Source: Prochloraceae cyanobacterium PL24a_bin.78
GTDB lineage: Bacteria > Cyanobacteriota > Cyanobacteriia > Cyanobacteriales > JANQIW01
Assembly: GCA_028281945.1 (NCBI GenBank)
Contig: JANQIW010000119.1
Span: forward strand, 34,797-98,796
Direction: 5' to 3'
Length of the DNA stretch: 64,000 bases
The position numbers and the translations under genes were made by a program. The notes under the pieces are model-generated. The model saw nothing but the letters and a program-made list of their open reading frames with translations, did not search any database and was not told the DNA's origin. Below are positions 8,403-15,869 of this stretch, one piece after another (position 1 is the stretch's first letter; the number at the start of each line of letters is the position of its first letter).

Positions 8403-10199
8403 ATGGAAAACTGTGTAGAATTAATCGAAAAAATCATAGAACTTTATCTTAAAGGAAAAATCCGCTCCAAACAACAAATCAGCCAAATGTTAGCAGAAGG
8501 AATTACCCAAGGGATGGGAGAAATATTCGATCGAGTATTAGAACAAAAAATAGAAGAAACCACCGCTCAACTAGAAACAAAACTCAAAGCAACAAGAGTT
8601 TTAAGAGCATTAGAAACCATCAAAAAAGAATGGATTAACTACCAAAAAGAAAACCAAGTAAACCAAACTATCGCAACAGCTACCCAACAAATCATAGCAA
8701 CAGAAACCAACCAACAAATTCTCACCTTACTAAAAATAATCGATCCCAATAAAAAAGAAACCCTCAATCGAAAACAACTAACAGAATTAGCCGAATCCTT
8801 AAAAAATGAACCCTCCAAAACAGAAGAAATCAATCAACTAGCCAACGGAATTATAGAAGGATTAAAAGCATTTTCCCAACTAGAAGATCATATAATAAAT
8901 TGGATTTACGAACAAAATAAAAGTACATTAGGATTTGCCCAAGAAAAAAAAGGCCCATGGATTTATTGGGAGAAAAAAATCAATAGCCCACTTCCCAAAC
9001 AACTATTTCAAACCCTAGGAGAAGAAAAAGACATAACCGAAATATCCAGAAAATCAAATGAAAGAGAAATAGCAGCTTGGGTAGAATTAATAATTCTTCT
9101 CCAATACCTCCAAAAAGGATTAGTAACCTGGTTTGATAAACAACCTTACGACGCAAAAATCGGCAAAAAATTATCCTACACAACCCTTCTATCTTTTTCC
9201 AATATTTGGGCGCAATTATCAATAGGATTTAACCAAAAAAATCACCTTAACCAAGCCTGTTTTCAAGTAATGTTGCAAATACTTCGCACCCTTGCCAAAC
9301 GAGATGATTTTCCCCTTTATGGAGGAATTTTTGCCTCATTTTCTGGTAAATATCTCCAAAATGCTTTAACCTATTTTGATGAGCCTTTAACATTATTTGA
9401 AGGTGATCAAGATAAGGCACGTTTATTAGCATTATTAGGTTACTCCCAAAGAGTATTAGGAAATTATCAAAAAGCAAAAACTTTCCACGAAGAAGCCTTA
9501 GAAATTTTGAGTAAAACTGAAGATAAACCTTGTTTTATAGCCCACCTAAATCATCTTTGTCGCATCTATATCGAAGAAAAAGAATATTCCCAAGCCATTA
9601 ATTATAGCCAGCGCGCCTTAATTTTTTCCCGCCAATATGCTGACAGATTAGGAGAAGCAAATGCCTTAGTAAATTTAGGGTATTCCAAAGTATTTTCTGC
9701 CAGAGAAATAGACTCCATGGATGCAACAATTTACCAAGAAGCTATCAACTATCTCGAAGAAGGTTTACAATTAGCAGAAAAATTAGGAGATCGATCGATC
9801 CTCGCATTAGGTTATAATAGCTTAGGAATAGCCTATCAAATGAATTCCCAACCTACCGCAGCAATTAAAGCCTTAGAATCTGCCAAAAAAGTCGCCCAAT
9901 CTTTTGGAGATGCCTACCTTCAAGGATTAAATTTTGCCTACCTAGCCGAAGCATATTACAGTTTAGAAAACACTTCCGAAGCAATTCACAATGGATTTTT
10001 AGCCATGTATCTTTTAAATCAAATTCAATCGGAAAAATGGCGATCAAGTGCCGGATTACTATCAATAATTTTAGGGCAAATAGGCACAGAAAAATTCCAA
10101 AGTATTCTCTTAGAAAACCGCCCCAAAATAATAAGAATTATCGGAGTAGATGGCTACGATTACCTCCTAGAATTGCTCAACGAATATAATAATAACTAA
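8403..10199 (+). CDS. Tetratricopeptide-repeat protein of unknown role
   Basis: The ATG at 8403 (MENCVELIEKI) is preferred over one 27 codons upstream because the extra residues are low-complexity. The 598-residue protein has a Lys/Glu/Gln-rich helical N-terminal region of about 350 residues. From there to the end it has TPR units of the TPR_12 kind, for example YSQRVLGNYQKAKTFHEEA, HLCRIYIEEKEYSQAINYS and ALGYNSLGIAYQMNSQPTA. There is no signal peptide, so it is probably cytoplasmic. TPRs act as protein-binding scaffolds; no enzymatic domain was seen. It converges on the CDPS gene at 10301 and is not in its operon. Confidence 0.7.
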   Translation: MENCVELIEKIIELYLKGKIRSKQQISQMLAEGITQGMGEIFDRVLEQKIEETTAQLETKLKATRVLRALETIKKEWINYQKENQVNQTIATATQQIIATETNQQILTLLKIIDPNKKETLNRKQLTELAESLKNEPSKTEEINQLANGIIEGLKAFSQLEDHIINWIYEQNKSTLGFAQEKKGPWIYWEKKINSPLPKQLFQTLGEEKDITEISRKSNEREIAAWVELIILLQYLQKGLVTWFDKQPYDAKIGKKLSYTTLLSFSNIWAQLSIGFNQKNHLNQACFQVMLQILRTLAKRDDFPLYGGIFASFSGKYLQNALTYFDEPLTLFEGDQDKARLLALLGYSQRVLGNYQKAKTFHEEALEILSKTEDKPCFIAHLNHLCRIYIEEKEYSQAINYSQRALIFSRQYADRLGEANALVNLGYSKVFSAREIDSMDATIYQEAINYLEEGLQLAEKLGDRSILALGYNSLGIAYQMNSQPTAAIKALESAKKVAQSFGDAYLQGLNFAYLAEAYYSLENTSEAIHNGFLAMYLLNQIQSEKWRSSAGLLSIILGQIGTEKFQSILLENRPKIIRIIGVDGYDYLLELLNEYNNN

Positions 10200-10217
10200 C
10201 TATATAAAATCAAAAAC

Positions 10218-10263
10218 ATATCCCTTAAATTTTCAGAAATAGAATTAATCTTAAAAGGGATAT
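10218..10263. terminator. Candidate bidirectional terminator hairpin
   Basis: ATATCCCTT (10218-10226) pairs with AAGGGATAT (10255-10263) across a 28-base AT-rich loop, between the convergent TPR and CDPS genes. There is no clean T-run, so it is only a structural candidate. Confidence 0.35.
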
Positions 10264-10300
10264 TACTAAAGTAATTTATTAATTGTTAATTATTAATTTT

Positions 10301-11044
10301 TTAAATTTTGTTTCTCAGACGCAAACTCCCCCAAATCATATTTTGAACAGGAAAAGGAACATTAGTATGCAAACCTTGAGCAATTTCTTCAAATGTTTTA
10401 ATGGAACCCGGATAAATTAAAACTAGCCATCCAGCTTTAGCAAGACAAGTAAACAAAGCAGATTCTTCTAACAAATAAGTTATAGCCAAATCCTTGTTTT
10501 GTTGGAAAAACCCTTCCACTTCCTCAGTATCAGCATTTTCAGGTTGAATTCGATGAAGATAATCCTCAGCAAAAGAATCAACTATTTGACAAAAAGCTTC
10601 ATGATTTTGATAAAGACTTTGAAACTCCTGATAATACACTTCAAAATCCCATTGCTTTTCAATCTCTGAAGTCAATTGAAATTTGAAACAACAACTTTCT
10701 TCATATTGCTGGAAAAGAGGATATTTCTCATTAATAAACTCCAATCCAGTATTAAGTGCCTTAAATCTACTCTCATTTTCATTAAATTGGGTTTTAACTT
10801 GGATAGTAAGTCGATAGATGCTGTCAGTAACTAAAACTAAACAAGTTTTGAAATTCTTACTAATCCATTTGATAGAAGCTTGAAGTCGCCTATTATCCAT
10901 AAAATTTTTACTTCGTAAGCTGACTCCAAAAACACATTTTTCATAATCAAATAGATGATTACGCATCTTTTCTGGGAAAACCTTAGCTAAACTTGCTTTA
11001 TAAATATTAGCTTTTATCTTATCTTCGTTATAGTTATTATTCAT
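10301..11044 (-). CDS. Cyclodipeptide synthase (CDPS) family protein, stand-alone copy
   Basis: CDPSs use two aminoacyl-tRNAs to make a cyclic dipeptide and have a Rossmann fold related to class I aminoacyl-tRNA synthetases. The 247-residue protein shows the family layout: CVFGVSLRSKNF with the Ser expected to hold the aminoacyl group (S42), CLVLVTDSIYRLT (68-80), YLLEESALF (190-198, with Y190 and E194 matching Tyr178 and Glu182 of AlbC), and IYPG (210-213), which fits the XYP subfamily. It is closely similar to the C-terminal half of the protein at 11861-13225 and shares its 3' flank. It lies 220 bases downstream of the separate TerB-like gene, so the two genes together mirror the fusion. 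Substrates cannot be read from sequence. Confidence 0.78.
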   Translation of the reverse strand: MNNNYNEDKIKANIYKASLAKVFPEKMRNHLFDYEKCVFGVSLRSKNFMDNRRLQASIKWISKNFKTCLVLVTDSIYRLTIQVKTQFNENESRFKALNTGLEFINEKYPLFQQYEESCCFKFQLTSEIEKQWDFEVYYQEFQSLYQNHEAFCQIVDSFAEDYLHRIQPENADTEEVEGFFQQNKDLAITYLLEESALFTCLAKAGWLVLIYPGSIKTFEEIAQGLHTNVPFPVQNMIWGSLRLRNKI

Positions 11045-11264
11045 TAAAATTTTAAAATTCCAATATATTTTAAAGTACTTATATTAATTTTATTTAAGAT
11101 TAGAATAGATAAATTAGGAAAATCAACAATTAGAAATAAAAATTCCAGTTTAACTCTCTCACTATTTTATAAAATTAATATTATTACTTATTACTAAAAA
11201 AATAAGAGGGTAAAATACACCTCTATAGATTAAATAAAAAGTTCTTTTGAATTTTAAAAACCAA

Positions 11265-11744
11265 TTAAATATCAGTTTCAAATAAACCAAATCGTAATTT
11301 TTCAGTTGCATCTTCCAATTCCGCTAAAGATTCAATACTAACAACCACAGTTTTTTCTATGCCTAAAATCTCTGCTGCTTTAGCTACGTATGCTTTTTCT
11401 TTCGCATGATAATCTTCATCAGCTCGACACATTTTAATAGCTTGATATAACATAACTCGGCGGAAATTTATAGGAAAATCATACTTAATATTACCTAAAA
11501 GAGTCTCAATATTAGCATTCTTCCAATCTAATTTACGGATAGCTTCAATATATTCTTCAACATCGGCTAACAAGAGTTTCTGTTCATCAATATACCACTG
11601 AAGTTCTTTTTCATTTAACTCGCCATCTGCACCAGCAATAGCCATTAATGCATTAGCATAATTAACTGCTACGTCAAAATCAATTGGCTGAGTGATGTTA
11701 TATCTTTTTTGAGCATATATAGTTGGTTGAAGAGTTTTTGCCAT
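11265..11744 (-). CDS. TerB-like domain protein, stand-alone copy
   Basis: The 159-residue, all-helical protein has IAGADGELNEKELQWYIDEQ near residues 36-55 and a second acidic repeat, MCRADEDYHAKEKAYVAKAA, around 105-124. That is the TerB (tellurite-resistance B) layout, in which acidic residues of the two repeats bind metal. It is about 70 percent alike by eye to the first 140 residues of the protein at 11861-13225, ending where the linker of that protein begins. AGAGGT precedes the ATG, and the leader shares a 20-base word with that of the fusion gene. The stand-alone CDPS gene lies downstream in the same direction. TerB proteins are linked to membrane-associated stress responses; the role here is inferred. 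Confidence 0.68.
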   Translation of the reverse strand: MAKTLQPTIYAQKRYNITQPIDFDVAVNYANALMAIAGADGELNEKELQWYIDEQKLLLADVEEYIEAIRKLDWKNANIETLLGNIKYDFPINFRRVMLYQAIKMCRADEDYHAKEKAYVAKAAEILGIEKTVVVSIESLAELEDATEKLRFGLFETDI

Positions 11745-11768
11745 AATTGTTTACCTCTGATTTAGATT

Positions 11769-11800
11769 ATTCGGTACTATAATATCAGGGTTGGTGACAC
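11769..11800 (-). promoter_or_regulatory. Conserved leader of the TerB-like gene (copy 1)
   Basis: The plus-strand word ATTCGGTACTATAATATCAG followed by a TGACA word 5-6 bases on is almost the same as at 13250-13280, in front of the TerB-CDPS gene. On the minus strand it contains TATTATAGT, a possible -10 box, about 40 bases before the ATG. Its survival in both copies suggests a shared promoter or operator, though recent duplication alone could explain it. Confidence 0.4.
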
Positions 11801-11860
11801 TATAAGAAGATAATTTCGTTATTTAACATTAATAAATTATTAAGTATTAATTGTTAATTA

Positions 11861-13225
11861 TTAATTTTTTATAACCTTTTTTTTCAGACGCAGACTAACC
11901 CAAATCATATGTTGAAGAGGTAAAGGAACATCAGGATGCAAACCTTCAGCAATTTCTTCAAAAGTTTTTATCGATCCGGGATATACAAAAGCTGGCCATC
12001 CTGCTTTAGCAAGACAAGTAAAAAAAGCAGACTCTTCCAATAGATAAGTTGTAGCCAAATCCTTGTACTTCTGCATAAACTCTTGCATTTCCTCTGATTT
12101 TGCCTCTTCCCCTCTGTTAAGATAAATTTGGGCAAAAGAGTCAACCATCTTACCAAAAGATTCATTATTTTGATAAAGATTTTTAAAGTCGCCATAATAA
12201 GTCTCAAAGTCTGATTCCTTTTCAATCTCTGAAGTCAATTTAAACTCAAAGCGACAGCTTTCGTTGTATTTCTCAAAAAGAGGAGATTTCTCTTTGATAT
12301 ATTCTAATCCAGTATCAAGTGCTTCTGAGCGATTTTCATCTTCCTTCAGTTTGCTTCTAATTTGGATAGTAAGTCGATAGATACTGTCGGTAACTAAAAC
12401 TAAACAAGTTTTGAAGTTTTCGCTAATCCATTTAATGGAACCTTCAAGTCGTTTATCATTAACAAAGTTTTTGCTTCCTAGACTAATTAGAAAAACGCAA
12501 CTTTGATAATCAGATAGAGATTTCCGTAGACGATCGGGGGAAACCTTGGCTAAACTTGCTTTGTAGGAATAATCTTCTGGCTTCTTGTCAGTAAATTCGA
12601 TTAATTTTAACTCTTCTTTTTTATGATCGATAGCTTTGCAGATGCTTGACTGAAACTCTTTTAACAACTCTAGAGATAAATGATTCCATTCAATCTTCTG
12701 AAGATTTTCAATCATTTTTGATTCATCATTATCAATTTCTACTTTATCAGAAGTTTTTTGGGGAGATTCTTCATCATTTAGTTCGTTTATCTCTTCAAAT
12801 ATTGCTAAAGACTCAATACTAATAAGCACATGATCTTCGATATCTAAAATCTTTGCTGCTTTAGCTACAGATGCTTTTTCTTTTTGATGATAGTTCTCAT
12901 CAGCTCGACACATTTTAATGGCTTGATATAACATTGTTCTGCGGAAATTCATCGGTAATTCATCTTTGATTTTAGTTAAAATTTCTTGAAGATTAGCATT
13001 TTTCCAATCAAATCTACGAATTTCTTCGAGGTATTCTTCAGAATTAATTAGAAAAATTTCCTGTTCTTGGACATACCATTGAAATTCTTCTTCTTTTAAT
13101 TCACCATCTGCTCCAGCAATACTCATTAATGCACGACCATAATTTATTGCTATTTCCAAATCGATTGGTTGAGTAATATTATATTTATGTTGAGCATATG
13201 GGGTTGGTTGAAGGGTTTTTGCCAT
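11861..13225 (-). CDS. TerB-like domain fused to a cyclodipeptide synthase homologue
   Basis: The 454-residue protein has a TerB-like domain at about residues 25-140 (IAGADGELKEEEFQWYVQEQ and MCRADENYHQKEKASVAKAA), a charged linker at 145-215 and a CDPS domain at 220-450. The CDPS part has S248 in VFLISLGSKNF, YLLEESAFF (394-402, Y394 and E398) and VYPG (414-417). The residue two before the expected catalytic Ser is Leu246, where family members and both neighbours have Gly. Spacing between the conserved blocks is normal, so the fold should be intact. A TerB-CDPS fusion suggests that cyclodipeptide formation, or binding of charged tRNA, is tied to a metal or membrane stress signal (inference). 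Confidence 0.75.
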   Translation of the reverse strand: MAKTLQPTPYAQHKYNITQPIDLEIAINYGRALMSIAGADGELKEEEFQWYVQEQEIFLINSEEYLEEIRRFDWKNANLQEILTKIKDELPMNFRRTMLYQAIKMCRADENYHQKEKASVAKAAKILDIEDHVLISIESLAIFEEINELNDEESPQKTSDKVEIDNDESKMIENLQKIEWNHLSLELLKEFQSSICKAIDHKKEELKLIEFTDKKPEDYSYKASLAKVSPDRLRKSLSDYQSCVFLISLGSKNFVNDKRLEGSIKWISENFKTCLVLVTDSIYRLTIQIRSKLKEDENRSEALDTGLEYIKEKSPLFEKYNESCRFEFKLTSEIEKESDFETYYGDFKNLYQNNESFGKMVDSFAQIYLNRGEEAKSEEMQEFMQKYKDLATTYLLEESAFFTCLAKAGWPAFVYPGSIKTFEEIAEGLHPDVPLPLQHMIWVSLRLKKKVIKN

Positions 13226-13244
13226 AGTTATTTATTTCTAATTT

Positions 13245-13282
13245 AGATGATTCGGTACTATAATATCAGCCTTAGTGACAGT
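13245..13282 (-). promoter_or_regulatory. Conserved leader of the TerB-CDPS gene (copy 2)
   Basis: This is the counterpart of the leader at 11769-11800, with ATTCGGTACTATAATATCAG at 13250-13269 and GTGACAG just after. TATTATAGT on the minus strand is a possible -10 element. Similarity to copy 1 runs through the ATG into the coding sequence, which dates it to the tandem duplication. Confidence 0.4.
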
Positions 13283-13312
13283 ATCATCAAACTATTATTT
13301 TATTGAAAATTA

Positions 13313-13455
13313 AAGAATTGTTAATTTTTTATAACACTTTTTTTCAGACGCAGACTAACCCAAATCATATGTTGAAGAGGAGAGGAATATTAAGTTGTAA
13401 GCTTTAATAAGCCTCAAAATCCAATTCTTTTTCAATCTCTAAAGCCAATTTAATA
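13313..13455 (-). pseudogene. Remnant of a further CDPS copy
   Basis: The stretch at 13320-13380 matches the 3' end of the TerB-CDPS gene (11861-11925) almost base for base. It includes the shared 3' flank word GTTAATTTTTTATAAC and CAGACGCAGACTAACCCAAA. After an internal deletion, 13402-13452 matches 12195-12244 of the same gene. No open frame remains. The array therefore once held at least one more copy. Confidence 0.75.
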
Positions 13456-13514
13456 ATTAGTACTTCATAAATATTTTAAAATATTATTTATATTATTAAT
13501 GTAAATATTAGTTC

Positions 13515-14213
13515 CTACCTTTTTTTAAAATGAATAGAGACTAAAATTAATTCATTAATTTCTTCAAAAAGCTCAGGATATTCTCCATTAACTATCTCCG
13601 TTAAAGTGCTAAATAATCCGGGATATACCATAACAGAGAAACCACGTCTTTGAAGACAGGAGAAAATAGCAAATTCTTCTAAAAAATACTCACAAGATCT
13701 CTGAATATAATCTTCTAATAAATCATTATTTACGTTATTCCATCGCCGATTATAATAATTTCGACTGAAAGCTTCAACAGACGATCGAAATTTAGGATTA
13801 GTGTTGAAGAATTCCTTTAGATATAAGTAAAAATATAGATAGTCTTTTGATTCTTGAATTTGGCTACAAGTTTCTATAGTGAATTTAGTTTTATCTTCAA
13901 ATGCTCTGAAAATATATTCTTGTTCTTTAATGAAAGAATTGCCAATTTTGAGAGCTTCAACAAGTGCTATATTTGGATCAAAGGATTTGGTTGTCTCCAA
14001 AGTAATACGATGAATACTATCTCCAACCAAAACTAGACAATGGGAAAACCGTAGTGAAACCCATTTAGCCATTGCCTTGAGCTTTTCTGGAGTAAAATTA
14101 CTATTCTCAAGACTTACACCCAAAAAACAGGAATCCAATTTTTCAAAACTTCTTCTAGCTGAAACAGGATAAACATAATCAGTTTTAGCACGATATTCTC
14201 GCGATTCTAGCAT
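13515..14213 (-). CDS. Cyclodipeptide synthase family protein, divergent copy
   Basis: The 232-residue protein keeps the CDPS blocks but is clearly more distant from the other two copies: FLGVSLENSNF (30-40, S34 as the expected catalytic Ser and Asn at the position of AlbC Asn40), LVLVGDSIHRITL (60-72), YFLEEFAIF (176-184, Y176 and E180) and MVYPG (195-199). It thus mixes the Asn of the NYH subfamily with the Tyr-Pro of the XYP subfamily. Length and block spacing are normal for the family, so it is probably an active enzyme. It lacks a TerB domain and lies upstream of the tandem copies in the same direction, behind a hairpin that follows pdhB. Confidence 0.78.
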   Translation of the reverse strand: MLESREYRAKTDYVYPVSARRSFEKLDSCFLGVSLENSNFTPEKLKAMAKWVSLRFSHCLVLVGDSIHRITLETTKSFDPNIALVEALKIGNSFIKEQEYIFRAFEDKTKFTIETCSQIQESKDYLYFYLYLKEFFNTNPKFRSSVEAFSRNYYNRRWNNVNNDLLEDYIQRSCEYFLEEFAIFSCLQRRGFSVMVYPGLFSTLTEIVNGEYPELFEEINELILVSIHFKKR

Positions 14214-14281
14214 ATATAAATTCTGAAATCTAAAATTGTAGCAAATCGAAATTCTTCAAATTATATTTAAAAACATAGATA

Positions 14282-14298
14282 CCAGGGAAAAGCCCTGG
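14282..14298 (-). terminator. Candidate terminator downstream of pdhB
   Basis: CCAGGG and CCCTGG form a perfect 6-bp stem with a 5-base loop, 70 bases after the pdhB stop. On the minus strand it is followed by TATCTATGTTTTT, a weak U-tract. It would separate pdhB transcription from the CDPS cluster. Confidence 0.45.
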
Positions 14299-14365
14299 AA
14301 AAAATACAGTAAATGTGATAAAACTTAAGAGATTTTTATAATTAACTCTTACTTCATCTATAAAA

Positions 14366-15349
14366 CTAAATCTGATTTCCCATGATTTTATGCACAGCTT
14401 CAACAATTTGATTAGGTTGAATAATAGTAAGACGTTCTAAAGTTCCATTATAAGGAGTAGGAATATCCTGAGAAGAAAGACGAATTACAGGAGCATCCAA
14501 CTCATCAAACAACTGCTCATTAATCAAAGCAGTTAACTCCGCCCCAATACCACCAGTTTTCATACACTCTTCCACAATAATCACCCGATGAGTTTTACGA
14601 ATCGACTCACCAATAGTATTCATATCCAGAGGCTTAAGAGAAATAAGATCAATTAATTCAGGATTAAACCCATCTTTTTCTAATTGTTTAAGAGCCTGTA
14701 CACAATGATGACGCATACGAGAATAACTTAATATTGTAACATCTGTACCAGAACGCACAATTTCTGCCTTATCTAAGGGAAGAGTATACTCTTGATGCGG
14801 AAGATGTTCTTTAAGATTATATAAAAGAACGTGCTCAAAAAATAGTACTGGATTATCATCACGAATAGCAGACTTAAGTAAACCCTTAGCATTATAAGTA
14901 GTCGAACAAGCCACAATTTTCAAACCAGGCACAGCTTGGAAATAAGCCTCCAAACGCTGAGAATGTTCAGCCCCCAACTGTCGGCCCACACCACCGGGTC
15001 CACGAATTACCACTGGAATTTTGAAATTACCACCAGAAGTATACCGTAGCATACCAGCATTATTAGCAATTTGGTTAAAAGCTAAAAGCAAAAAACCCAT
15101 ATTCATACCTTCAATAATGGGTCTTAAGCCAGTCATAGCAGCGCCTACCGCCATTCCAGTAAAGCTATTTTCCGCAATAGGAGTATCCAAAAGACGTAAA
15201 TCCCCGTATTTTTTATAAAGATCCTTTGTTACTTTATAAGAGCCTCCATAATGGCCCACATCTTCTCCTAAAACGAAAACAGTATTATCACGAGCCATTT
15301 CTTCATCGATTGCTTCTCGCAAAGCATTAAACATTAAAGTTTCTGTCAT
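14366..15349 (-). CDS. pdhB: Pyruvate dehydrogenase E1 component, beta subunit
   Basis: The 327-residue protein is the beta half of the thiamine-diphosphate enzyme that decarboxylates pyruvate and passes the acetyl group to the E2 lipoyl arm. It starts with [20 protein letters not shown] and has [38 protein letters not shown] and [19 protein letters not shown], all as in cyanobacterial and plastid PdhB. The C-terminal transketolase domain ends [21 protein letters not shown]1-alpha and E2 genes are not adjacent, as usual in cyanobacteria. Genes on its downstream side are the CDPS cluster rather than secD. Confidence 0.93.
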   Translation of the reverse strand: MTETLMFNALREAIDEEMARDNTVFVLGEDVGHYGGSYKVTKDLYKKYGDLRLLDTPIAENSFTGMAVGAAMTGLRPIIEGMNMGFLLLAFNQIANNAGMLRYTSGGNFKIPVVIRGPGGVGRQLGAEHSQRLEAYFQAVPGLKIVACSTTYNAKGLLKSAIRDDNPVLFFEHVLLYNLKEHLPHQEYTLPLDKAEIVRSGTDVTILSYSRMRHHCVQALKQLEKDGFNPELIDLISLKPLDMNTIGESIRKTHRVIIVEECMKTGGIGAELTALINEQLFDELDAPVIRLSSQDIPTPYNGTLERLTIIQPNQIVEAVHKIMGNQI

Positions 15350-15384
15350 GTAGTTTTTATCTCATCTATTCCTATAAAAGGAAT

Positions 15385-15390
15385 ATTATA
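15385..15390 (-). promoter_or_regulatory. Candidate -10 box of pdhB
   Basis: A perfect TATAAT on the minus strand lies 35 bases before the pdhB ATG. No convincing -35 box is seen at 16-18 bases. A small palindrome (TTCCTTTTATAGGAA) follows in the leader. Confidence 0.35.
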
Positions 15391-15471
15391 GCAGTCAGCT
15401 ATTAGATTAATTATCCTTACCGTTAAAGTTGAAACGGGCATTTCTAGAAATTGTTTGCAACCCGATTTGAT

Positions 15472-15700
15472 TTAATAAGTAATAAGTAACTAAGTAATTA
15501 AGTAAATAAGATGCACTCTTTTTCTCCCTTGTCTTCCAAGTCTACCTTGTCTTCCAAGTCTACCTTGTCTTCCAAGTCTCAAGAAACTCCCCATCACCCA
15601 TTCCCCCACTCTCCCACTCTCCCATTCCCCCACTCTCCCACTCTCCCCATCTGCCCATTCTCTAATTCTCCCATCCCCCATTCTCCTTACTCAATGTCAA
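15472..15700. repeat. C-rich tandem repeats upstream of dnaK3
   Basis: An AAGTAA-type run is followed by three copies of CTTGTCTTCCAAGTCTAC (about 15530-15580). After these come CCCACTCTCCCACTCTCCCA-type octamers to about 15690. The minus strand is therefore rich in evenly spaced GGG tracts. The opposite-strand equivalent is at 61033-61205, and a short CTCCCTTGT version is at 49988-50025. Apparent open frames across it on both strands are low-complexity artefacts. The rest of the pdhB-dnaK3 gap (15350-15869) shows nothing else. Confidence 0.8.
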
Positions 15701-15869
15701 TCATACATAATTACCCAAAAAATGATATTAACTAGATTCGGCAGTCCTCAATGGGAAATGATACTATAAATCAGTTAAAATAGATTAAATAAAGAAGGCA
15801 TAGTTAAAAGAATCTCTTTTTTTTATAGAGAGAAAATCTTTCAAGCTAGACTGGAGAAAAAAAACAAGC

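Noticed and set aside
15490..15735. Open frames on both strands across C-rich repeats
   Set aside because: They encode only Ser/Pro/Leu or Gly/Arg/Glu repeats produced by the tandem array; there is no start signal or family pattern.
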